Of a stretch of DNA of 5,875 nucleotides, positions 1-5,759 are shown piece after piece (position 1 is the first letter of the stretch; every line of letters begins with the position of its first letter). Origin of the DNA: J061 sp003695725 [NCBI: Candidatus Schekmanbacteria bacterium] (GTDB taxonomy: Bacteria; Schekmanbacteria; GWA2-38-11). The position numbers and the translations under genes were made by a program. The stretch is from positions 1 through 5,875 of the forward strand of contig RFHX01000088.1 of assembly GCA_003695725.1 (NCBI GenBank). The letters run 5' to 3'. The notes beneath the pieces are model-generated. The model worked only from the letters and a program-made list of their open reading frames with translations, was not told where the DNA came from and did not search any database.

Positions 1-8
1 ATTAAAAA

Positions 9-635
9 CTATTTACTATTTGGAAGGTCTCCAAAAACAGAAGGTGCTTTACTCTTTAAAATATCTAATATACGAAGGCAGATTTCTTTTATCTCCCATT
101 GCGCATCAGGTTTAAGGCGGACTTCAAGAATATGGCGCCATTCTCTGAAATTTGCAGTTATGACTATTTCACTTTTGACTGCGTTAGGCAGAACAAAACG
201 GGCATCTTCATTTTTTATACCCATATCCTGCAATGTTTTATAAGCATTCTTGATTGTTTCCATTGTCTCTATAAAAACCTTATGTGCTTCAGGTTTGGAA
301 GAAATGGAGTAAGGCTCGACATAATCAAAATTTTTTTCACTTACATATCTTTGCGATTGCTGTGAAAAAGCGCAAAGTCTATGCCTTACAAGTTGATGAG
401 TAAAAGCCCGAGAGCCCCCTTTAATCCGGAAGGTTGCAGATGCATGTTCAAGAACAGATAAGTGTCCCCGTCTAATGAGCATCTGAATGAATTTCTTTTC
501 ACTGTCAGGTGTTTTTTTATCAAATGAGAGATAACAGGTTCTTCCAGCATCCTCGATAACCTTCTCTGCATTATCGGTTATGCTCACCAATTCAACTCGG
601 GGATTAAAGCCTTTCATATCTTCCATAAGATTCAT
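9..635 (-). CDS. thyX: Flavin-dependent thymidylate synthase ThyX
   Basis: Cytoplasmic enzyme that makes dTMP from dUMP using methylene-tetrahydrofolate and an FAD cofactor reduced by NAD(P)H; it releases tetrahydrofolate rather than dihydrofolate. The 208-residue protein is slightly short for the family but complete. Seen: the ThyX signature as R84-H-R86 followed by S91-Q-Q-S94-Q-R96-Y97, a flavin/dUMP-binding segment; GHLSVLEH at 57-64; the ARFVLP block at 145-150; and the late conserved Arg173 followed by DAQWEI. Last gene of the minus-strand operon: its ATG overlaps the ubiX stop by 4 bp (ATGA at 632-635), suggesting translational coupling. The start is slightly uncertain: a GAGGA at 636-640 abuts this ATG but sits 9 nt from a second in-frame ATG at 624-626, so the protein may begin at Met4. 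No thyA is visible. The family call is very secure. Confidence 0.96.
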   Translation of the reverse strand: MNLMEDMKGFNPRVELVSITDNAEKVIEDAGRTCYLSFDKKTPDSEKKFIQMLIRRGHLSVLEHASATFRIKGGSRAFTHQLVRHRLCAFSQQSQRYVSEKNFDYVEPYSISSKPEAHKVFIETMETIKNAYKTLQDMGIKNEDARFVLPNAVKSEIVITANFREWRHILEVRLKPDAQWEIKEICLRILDILKSKAPSVFGDLPNSK

Positions 636-1210
636 TCCTCTTCTATTCCAGTATAAGGGCGTGAAAGCTCATTATCTATTCCAAGAAGGTCAAGAACCCG
701 TCCAACAGTGAAATCTACAATTTCCTCTATGCTTTTGGGCTTGTGATAAAATGAAGGTGAAAGAGGAAACACAATACCTCCTATCTCAGCAAGACGCGAT
801 AGATTTTTCAAATGTCCTAAATGAAGAGGTGTTTCTCTTAAACAGATGACAAGAGGCATCTTCTCCTTCAAATTGACATCTGCTGCCCTTATGATGAGAT
901 TACTTGCCATTGAAAGGGCAATCGCAGACATTGTTTTTATACTGCAAGGGATTATTATCATCCCTGAGCGCTTGAATGAGCCGCTCGCTATAGGCGCGCT
1001 CAAATCGTCGTTTTCATATACATAATCACATTTTTTATAGAGTTCATTTATAGATATGCCTGTCTCATGCTCAAATATCAGCTTACCATTATCACTGACA
1101 ATCAACGAAACATCAATATCTGAGCGCGTCGCTAAATAATCAACAAGTTTTAAAGCATAGAGCGCCCCTGTTGCGCCCGTGACTGCAACTATTATATTTT
1201 TCTTTTTCAT
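632..1210 (-). CDS. ubiX: UbiX-family flavin prenyltransferase
   Basis: Transfers a dimethylallyl group from dimethylallyl (pyro)phosphate to reduced FMN, forming prenylated FMN, the cofactor of UbiD-type decarboxylases. With the ATG at 1210 the protein has 192 residues, normal for the family. Seen: the N-terminal flavin loop VAVTGATGA at 8-16, PCSIKTMSAIA near 88-98, RAADV at 108-112, the RETPLHLGHL segment at 125-134, PSFYHKP at 152-158 and GRVLDLLG at 170-177. All are typical UbiX blocks in the usual order. The frame remains open to a TTG at 1267, adding 19 residues rich in Phe and Ile; I prefer 1210 because UbiX proteins begin right before the first Rossmann strand, although no clear Shine-Dalgarno precedes it. 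It lies 75 bp after the LpdD-like gene and overlaps thyX by 4 bp. Paralogs may serve aromatic acid decarboxylation (Pad1, LpdB, BsdB types) rather than ubiquinone synthesis; the sequence alone does not decide. Confidence 0.93.
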   Translation of the reverse strand: MKKKNIIVAVTGATGALYALKLVDYLATRSDIDVSLIVSDNGKLIFEHETGISINELYKKCDYVYENDDLSAPIASGSFKRSGMIIIPCSIKTMSAIALSMASNLIIRAADVNLKEKMPLVICLRETPLHLGHLKNLSRLAEIGGIVFPLSPSFYHKPKSIEEIVDFTVGRVLDLLGIDNELSRPYTGIEEE

Positions 1211-1285
1211 TATAATTATAATAAAATCAAAAAAACGCTGTTCCTTGAAGCATTTAAATAACTTCAATGAACTTTCAATGTCAAA

Positions 1286-1672
1286 TCATTTCATAGAAGT
1301 AAATCTTCTGATTATCTTGTCAGCGCACTTTTCTGATTCTTCAATGATCTTCAAAATTTCTTCATCTTTGGCTTTTTCTATGTGTACACCTGCTGCAACT
1401 ACAACATTCCGTCCCAATTCTGTTGAAACTTTTTCAGCAACACTCTTAGCAATCAAATCATCTTTATGACCTGTCAATGTAAGGATAGATGTGGATGCAC
1501 TCTTTTTTTTTCTATTTTTAAGGCTTCTCCTTGTAACTGAAAGAGCAACAGCGCCTATATGTGGCTTCGTGCCTCCATAAAGAGAAATCAATAGGTCATT
1601 GCCAAGAATTCTTGCTTCAATTGTAACCTTTGTTCTTCCTTTTCCTGATGATATCTTTATATTATTTTTCAT
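1286..1672 (-). CDS. lpdD: LpdD-like prenylated flavin chaperone
   Basis: Small 128-residue soluble protein that I recognise as the LpdD-like family (subunit D of gallate/hydroxyarylic acid decarboxylase systems, fold related to proteasome assembly chaperones), thought to assist prenyl-FMN delivery to or maturation of UbiD enzymes. Seen: the hallmark GGTKPHIGAVAL at 33-44, then a basic Lys/Arg loop at 48-57, TGHKDD at 67-72, and VVVAAGVHIEKA at 90-101 followed by an acidic helix. There are no cysteine clusters, signal peptide or membrane segment. It sits directly upstream of ubiX, the expected partner, and its ATG lies inside the end of the preceding iron-sulfur flavoprotein gene (11-bp overlap, 1662-1672), so it is probably translated by coupling; no strong Shine-Dalgarno is seen. 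The family is recalled from motif and context, without a search; the chaperone role is family knowledge and its use here is inference. Confidence 0.78.
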   Translation of the reverse strand: MKNNIKISSGKGRTKVTIEARILGNDLLISLYGGTKPHIGAVALSVTRRSLKNRKKKSASTSILTLTGHKDDLIAKSVAEKVSTELGRNVVVAAGVHIEKAKDEEILKIIEESEKCADKIIRRFTSMK

Positions 1673-2231
1673 TCAATGCTTTTGACATTTTATTGCCAAC
1701 TGATACAGCTTTTTCGATTAACTCCGGTATATCATTAACATCTTTCATCCCCGTTGCAGCTTCAATTTTATCGATCAATTTCATTTCACTAAACTGAACA
1801 TACATCTCCATCGTTTCCAAAGCCCTCTGGGCACCATGTGCTGCTACAGCAGAAACCAAAGCTACCGGCTTGCCCGCAAGAGGTTTTCTTCCATGCATAG
1901 GAATTTCTGATTCTTTGCCAACACCCATATAACCAAGAGCAATCGAACGGTCTATGAAACTCTTGAAGAGTCCGGATACATCTCCATAATAACAGGGAGA
2001 TCCAAGGATGAGACCATCACAACTGATCAATTTACCATAAAGTTCGCTCATCCCATCTTTTTGCCAGCATTCTCCTTCCATAGCGCATTTCATACATCCG
2101 GTGCAATATCCTATACCAATATCGATAAGCCAAACCATCTCATTTTCCATTCCTGTCGATTCAAGAATTTTTTTAATGAGCCTTCCCGTATTTCCTTCCT
2201 TTCTTCCGCTCCCGCATATTCCAAGCAACAT
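1662..2231 (-). CDS. Iron-sulfur flavoprotein (NADPH-dependent FMN reductase family)
   Basis: Flavodoxin-like FMN-binding protein of 189 residues, related to archaeal and bacterial Isf proteins and NADPH-dependent FMN reductases. Seen: the N-terminal phosphate-binding loop GSGRKEGNT at 7-15; a compact cysteine motif C43-x2-C46-x2-C49-x5-C55, as in Isf proteins that hold a 4Fe-4S cluster; and the second flavin loop GSPCYYGDVSG at 78-88, followed by KSFIDR. It is first gene of the minus-strand operon, with a strong Shine-Dalgarno GGGAGG (2241-2246, 9 nt from ATG). Isf homologs pass electrons between ferredoxin or NAD(P)H and acceptors, some reducing oxygen or peroxide. Placed just upstream of LpdD-like and UbiX genes, it could supply reduced FMN or electrons for prenyl-FMN synthesis, or protect against oxygen; both are inferences. 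Family assignment is secure, physiological partner unknown. Confidence 0.88.
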   Translation of the reverse strand: MLLGICGSGRKEGNTGRLIKKILESTGMENEMVWLIDIGIGYCTGCMKCAMEGECWQKDGMSELYGKLISCDGLILGSPCYYGDVSGLFKSFIDRSIALGYMGVGKESEIPMHGRKPLAGKPVALVSAVAAHGAQRALETMEMYVQFSEMKLIDKIEAATGMKDVNDIPELIEKAVSVGNKMSKALNEK

Positions 2232-2240
2232 TTCTCATTT

Positions 2241-2246
2241 CCTCCC
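2241..2246 (-). promoter_or_regulatory. Ribosome binding site of the flavoprotein operon
   Basis: On the minus strand this reads GGGAGG, 9 nt before the ATG ending at 2231. It is the strongest Shine-Dalgarno in the operon, in keeping with the iron-sulfur flavoprotein being the first gene and the downstream genes relying on overlaps. It also fixes the start of that gene. Confidence 0.8.
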
Positions 2247-2254
2247 TACATATA

Positions 2255-2267
2255 TTGATTCTATCAA
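2255..2267. repeat. TTGAT-N3-ATCAA palindrome, possible operator
   Basis: Perfect 5-bp inverted arms, TTGAT and ATCAA, around a 3-nt TCT centre, located 24-36 bp upstream of the flavoprotein start and 68-80 bp upstream of the methyltransferase start. The arms match the half-sites of Fnr/Crp-family boxes (TTGAT-N4-ATCAA), but the spacer is one base too short for the canonical site. It could be an operator for an unidentified regulator or a chance palindrome. Confidence 0.3.
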
Positions 2268-2334
2268 AAAATTATTGTTAATTATTTATTTTATAAGATG
2301 AAACATATTTTTCTAAACTTTTCCAAAAAAAATA

Positions 2335-3987
2335 ATGGAATTGATAGACATTGTCAAAAGGGTTAAAAGAAGGTTGGTTTTTCCCGGCAGCTCCGAATCA
2401 GGAATAAAAATTGCAGGATACCGCCATATTGACTGTCTCTTCGATAAAAAAGCAAAGCTTGAATCCTTAATTGCTTATGCAGAAACATTCAATCCTGATA
2501 TAATTTTCAATATTGGCGGAATTGCAGAAGAAGCAGAATGCTTAGGAGCAACTCTCAATTATTCGGATGATGAAGACCCTTCAATCGCAGAACCGCTCAT
2601 AAGTTCATTGAAAGATGTGGAAAGACTAAAAATCCCATCACCAAAAAAGGGGAAATTGACATCAATCTCGCTTGCTGTAATTCCTGAACTTTCAAAAAAG
2701 TTTAAAGGTAAATTTATTCCTGCCTCAGTTACTGGCCCTTTTACTCTTGCAGCTCTTTTAGCAGGAGCTGAAAAATTTTCATTAACCTTAAAAAAGGAAA
2801 GAGATTTGGCCTTTGCCCTTCTCGATAAATGCACCTCATTTCTTTTCGAATATGCAAAAGAACAGATATCTTTAGGTGCAAATTATTTCACTGTAGCCGA
2901 ACCGTCGGCAATATTTTTATCTAATGAAGATTTTAAGCTTTTTTGTCTGCCATACCTAAAAAAACTCTTTAAAAATTTCAAAAAATATCCATCCCATATC
3001 CATATCTGCGGTGATTCCTTCCATCTCTTGCACACTCTTACAAGATGCGGTGCACACGGATTAAGTCTTGACTCAATGGTTGACCTCGAAGATGCGGCAA
3101 GATTGATACCACAGAATATCGTTCTAATAGGAAATATAGACCCTGTATCGATAATAACAGAATCGACTGAAGAAAATGTCAAAAGGGAAACTCAAACATT
3201 GTTAAATAAAATGGAACTTTTTGAAAACTTTATTTTGGCTACGGCATGCTCAATCCCCGCTGATGCGCCATTAGAAAACATAGCAGCATTTATTGAAACA
3301 GGAAGAAAATATAAAATCCTAAACAAAGAGGTCCAGAATGCATTAAAGGAATGCGCAGATAGAGTTTATTCAGGGAATAATAGAAATTTAAGAGAAACTC
3401 TGAAAAAAGCGCTCAAATACAAAATATCAGCCCAAAATATCTATTCCAAGGGTCTTGCACGAGGTATAAAATGGATTTCCGATGATTATAACAAGCATAG
3501 AGTATCAATCCCCCATATTCTTCTCTCAGTAGAAACTATGGAAAAAGCTGTCAGACTTCTTTGGAAGAACAAAAAATCTTTCAAGACAAAAAGAAAAAGA
3601 TTGTTAATAGGAACTGTAAAAGGAGACATTCATGAAATAGGGAAAAATCTTGTTAAAACAATGTTTGAGTCCAAAGGATACGGCGTAATAGATGCTGGTG
3701 TTGATGTGTCAGCTGAAAAATTCATAGACTTGTGTAAAACCAATAGCGTCGATGCTGTTGGAATTTCATCATTTACAACAGCAGGGAAAAAAATAGTTAA
3801 AGAAATTGCCACCAAACTAAAAAAAGAATTTAAAAATCAATGTCCATTGATCATGGCAGGAGGGCCATCAATTAAAGGAGAAGATATAAAAAAACTCAAC
3901 ATCGATGGTTACGCTGATGATATGGTTGAAGCAGTAGAGGTATTCGAAAATCTTATAAAAACAAGGCAAAACCCAAAAAGTCATTAG
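2335..3987 (+). CDS. MtaA/UroD-type methyltransferase fused to corrinoid-binding domain (CmuA-like)
   Basis: A 550-residue cytoplasmic fusion. Residues 1-325 form a uroporphyrinogen-decarboxylase-fold methyltransferase of the MtaA/MtbA/CmuA group: VTGPFTLAALLAGAEKF at 132-148, the zinc-ligand pattern H223-x-C225 and a later Cys305 in ACSIPADAPLENI. Residues 330-412 resemble the helical cap of corrinoid proteins, and 421-545 form a B12-binding Rossmann domain with D431-x-H433-x-x-G436 (His433 being the expected lower cobalt ligand), GISSF at 476-480 and AGGPS at 508-512. Such proteins move a methyl group between a substrate, a corrinoid cobalt and a zinc-bound thiol or similar acceptor. MtaA alone is about 340 residues; a fusion of this order is known in chloromethane methyltransferase CmuA. 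No reactivase or partner methyltransferase is nearby, so donor and acceptor are unknown. ATG 2335 is the only upstream start, as an in-frame TAA lies at 2314-2316. Confidence 0.9.
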   Translation: MELIDIVKRVKRRLVFPGSSESGIKIAGYRHIDCLFDKKAKLESLIAYAETFNPDIIFNIGGIAEEAECLGATLNYSDDEDPSIAEPLISSLKDVERLKIPSPKKGKLTSISLAVIPELSKKFKGKFIPASVTGPFTLAALLAGAEKFSLTLKKERDLAFALLDKCTSFLFEYAKEQISLGANYFTVAEPSAIFLSNEDFKLFCLPYLKKLFKNFKKYPSHIHICGDSFHLLHTLTRCGAHGLSLDSMVDLEDAARLIPQNIVLIGNIDPVSIITESTEENVKRETQTLLNKMELFENFILATACSIPADAPLENIAAFIETGRKYKILNKEVQNALKECADRVYSGNNRNLRETLKKALKYKISAQNIYSKGLARGIKWISDDYNKHRVSIPHILLSVETMEKAVRLLWKNKKSFKTKRKRLLIGTVKGDIHEIGKNLVKTMFESKGYGVIDAGVDVSAEKFIDLCKTNSVDAVGISSFTTAGKKIVKEIATKLKKEFKNQCPLIMAGGPSIKGEDIKKLNIDGYADDMVEAVEVFENLIKTRQNPKSH

Positions 3988-5702
3988 AGTTTCTTTATCA
4001 TATTGATATATTCACCTCGTTCAAATCCCTGTGAACGGAAATAATCGATGAGGTCTGCTTCATTCCAATTGACCATAGTAACTACATTCTCAATTCCTGA
4101 CTTTTTAAAAAAAGAAAAAAGAGCTTCTATAAGTTTTTTTCCTATACCCATTCCCTGATATTCCACATCAACACCTATAACATCGAGCCACCCGCAAGTA
4201 GGCACAGCATATTCCCATCCTCGAATGTCACCTAAGACAAAACCTACAACTTTTCCTTCTATTTCTGCTGCAAGACATGCACCCGGTTCACTAGCTAAAT
4301 ATTTGGATATCTTGCCAGTCCAATATGCTTCATGGGGACGGCCTGTAATTTTTTCATCAATTTTTACTATTGCTTCAATATCATGCCTTGCAAGGTTTCT
4401 TATTTTTATTTCTCCCATTTTTCTTTTCCCCCTTAATAGTTTTTTTATAAATGAAATAATTTCCTTTGAAGCTAGTTCTGGTTTGATCAAACTTTTTATA
4501 ATTTCTTTGTAAGGTCTATGTCCTGATACAGAATCAAAAAGCGCATCATAAATAATAGGGTTTATGAGAGACATTTGAATCATTCTACCAACAAAAAGCC
4601 GAGATGCCTTTATGCAAAGAAATCTTACAAATGCGCCATAAATATAATCATCCAAAAGCTCTTTACAACTCTCTTCATATTTTGAAAATGAATCGTTACC
4701 AATGCCTCCTTCAATTATTGCATCTGCCGCCCGCATTCCTGTTGTGATGGCAACATTAATTCCTTTCCCTTTAAAGGGTCTCATCCATCCTGTTACATCA
4801 CCAACACAAACATAACGGTCGCCATATGGATTTTTTGAAGGCGAAGTAGGGAATCTCCCCTCGAAATAGCTTAGGTCAGAGGGATTAAATGACGGCAAAT
4901 GCTCTTTTACATCTTTCAGTGAAAGAAACATATCCATATCAAGAGAAGTTACCTTCTCACCTGCTATATTTATGATAATGTGGTCTCCCTTAGGAGAAAT
5001 TGCCGCAAACTCAATTCGTGGAATTTCAGGCGGCTTAAGATAAGCATAAATAATATTGCCGACATATTTTCTGAGAAAAACAGGGTCAGCATGAAATTTG
5101 GTAATGAATGTTTTCAGCATTTTCTTGGGGCGCTTGTAAGGTTTCTTGCTCTTTTTTGTTACATTTTCCAATACAGAGAGCAATGTGCTGTCAAGACCAA
5201 AAGCACCTACCACACAGTCCGCTTTGGTATATCCGCTTTCACTGTAAATTCTAACCTCCCCATTTTTTTCTTCAGGTTGAAAAAATTCGATATTTATTAC
5301 TCTGCTTCTAATAAGACGTGCCCCAAGATTAAGAGCTGTATCAAGCAAAAAACGGTCAAATTCAACCCTTCGCACTGTTATTGTCATTCCTGAAGTGCCT
5401 CTATCAAAAAGGAGGACTTCTTTATTTCCTCCATGTAGGCGGTATCCATGAATAGAGCGTTTATAGAGAGATGGAGGCAATTCAACAAGAAGCTCTTTTT
5501 CAAGAATATCCATCAAGGGTGGAGAAAGCACACCAACACACTGATTATAGTGTATCTTAAAATCCTTTCCTTCAAATATGATCACATCAATCTTTTTGCC
5601 AATCTCTGTAGCTTTTCGCAATAATCTTATTGCGAAAGCCGCTCCTGATGGCCCTCCGCCGATAACCGCTATAACAGCATTATCTCTTAGAGGTATTTTC
5701 AT
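3984..5702 (-). CDS. Geranylgeranyl-reductase-like FAD oxidoreductase fused to GNAT acetyltransferase
   Basis: A 572-residue two-domain protein. Residues 1-425 are a complete FAD-dependent oxidoreductase of the geranylgeranyl reductase/BchP superfamily: dinucleotide-binding VIGGGPSGAAFAIRL at 13-27, QCVGVLSPP with Cys55, the second FAD motif VGDVTGWMRPFKGKGIN at 300-316, and the usual C-terminal helical tail with DALFDSVSGHRPYKEI. Residues 429-572 are a RimI-like GNAT N-acetyltransferase with the acetyl-CoA loop Q516-x-x-G519-x-G521 and a C-terminal NEADLIDYFRSQGFER block. The lipid-substrate motif Y-x-W-x-F-P is replaced by F232-x-A-x-S-P, so the substrate need not be a geranylgeranyl lipid. 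No membrane segments are evident. Shine-Dalgarno AGGGTG at 5712-5717 supports ATG 5702. An AAGGGGG-preceded ATG at 4416-4418 could start a separate GNAT product. The stop overlaps the convergent methyltransferase stop. Substrates of both domains are unknown. Confidence 0.87.
   Translation of the reverse strand: MKIPLRDNAVIAVIGGGPSGAAFAIRLLRKATEIGKKIDVIIFEGKDFKIHYNQCVGVLSPPLMDILEKELLVELPPSLYKRSIHGYRLHGGNKEVLLFDRGTSGMTITVRRVEFDRFLLDTALNLGARLIRSRVINIEFFQPEEKNGEVRIYSESGYTKADCVVGAFGLDSTLLSVLENVTKKSKKPYKRPKKMLKTFITKFHADPVFLRKYVGNIIYAYLKPPEIPRIEFAAISPKGDHIIINIAGEKVTSLDMDMFLSLKDVKEHLPSFNPSDLSYFEGRFPTSPSKNPYGDRYVCVGDVTGWMRPFKGKGINVAITTGMRAADAIIEGGIGNDSFSKYEESCKELLDDYIYGAFVRFLCIKASRLFVGRMIQMSLINPIIYDALFDSVSGHRPYKEIIKSLIKPELASKEIISFIKKLLRGKRKMGEIKIRNLARHDIEAIVKIDEKITGRPHEAYWTGKISKYLASEPGACLAAEIEGKVVGFVLGDIRGWEYAVPTCGWLDVIGVDVEYQGMGIGKKLIEALFSFFKKSGIENVVTMVNWNEADLIDYFRSQGFERGEYINMIKKL
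4427..4433 (-). promoter_or_regulatory. Internal Shine-Dalgarno before the GNAT domain
   Basis: The minus strand reads AAGGGGG here, followed by 9 nt and the in-frame ATG at 4416-4418, which is Met429 of the fusion protein, exactly at the domain boundary. It is close to the AAGGAGG consensus with one G-U wobble. It could let ribosomes make a free 144-residue GNAT protein, or be a relic of two formerly separate genes. Purine-rich Lys/Arg/Gly codons could also produce it by chance. Confidence 0.4.
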
Positions 5703-5711
5703 ATTGCTCTA

Positions 5712-5717
5712 CACCCT
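5712..5717 (-). promoter_or_regulatory. Ribosome binding site of the reductase-GNAT gene
   Basis: The minus strand reads AGGGTG, separated by 9 nt from the ATG at 5700-5702. It is a moderate Shine-Dalgarno that supports this start, which also leaves the expected dozen residues before the FAD-binding loop. Confidence 0.5.
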
Positions 5718-5731
5718 GCTTTGACCAAAAA

Positions 5732-5759
5732 ATTAATAAAATAGTGCTATTTTTTTAAT
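5732..5759. repeat. 28-nt inverted repeat upstream of reductase-GNAT gene
   Basis: Two 13-nt arms (5732-5744, ATTAATAAAATAG, and 5747-5759) are reverse complements with one mismatch around a TG centre. The repeat lies 30 bp upstream of the reductase-GNAT start, where an operator or a leader hairpin would sit. The arms are almost pure A/T, so a chance origin in this composition is quite possible. It is unlikely to be an intrinsic terminator because the stem lacks G/C pairs. Confidence 0.35.

Larger units (their letters stand above)
2232..2334. promoter_or_regulatory. Divergent intergenic promoter region
   Basis: This 103-bp, very AT-rich gap separates the minus-strand flavin operon from the plus-strand methyltransferase gene, so it must hold promoters for both unless the operon is read from elsewhere. 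One weak candidate for the minus strand is TTTAGA (2312-2317) and TATAAA (2290-2295) with a 16-nt spacer. No convincing -35/-10 pair is seen for the plus gene, whose ATG at 2335 follows an A-run without a Shine-Dalgarno. A 13-nt palindrome, TTGAT-TCT-ATCAA, lies at 2255-2267. In such AT-rich DNA promoter-like hexamers arise readily, so the specific boxes are low confidence, while the regulatory nature of the region is likely. Confidence 0.5.

Noticed and set aside
99-365. Plus-strand 88-codon open frame opposite thyX
   Set aside because: It is antisense to the conserved ThyX core and has no recognisable domain.
2255-2267. A canonical Fnr box
   Set aside because: The half-sites match but the spacer is 3 nt, not 4, so I report only a palindrome.
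2559-3182. Two minus-strand open frames (2559-2834 and 2883-3182) within the methyltransferase gene
   Set aside because: Both are antisense to a gene with clear motifs over the same region, and show no recognisable motifs of their own.
2335-3310. Uroporphyrinogen decarboxylase HemE for haem synthesis
   Set aside because: The fold family is shared, but the H-x-C plus later Cys zinc pattern and the fused corrinoid domain identify the methyltransferase branch.
4980-5393. A 137-codon open frame on the plus strand opposite the reductase domain
   Set aside because: It lies wholly antisense to a well-supported FAD oxidoreductase, has no recognisable domain, and its predicted protein has no family-like features.
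5738-5756. Intrinsic terminator formed by AAAATAG/CTATTTT followed by T residues
   Set aside because: The stem is nearly all A/T with a minimal loop, and no plus-strand gene ends nearby.
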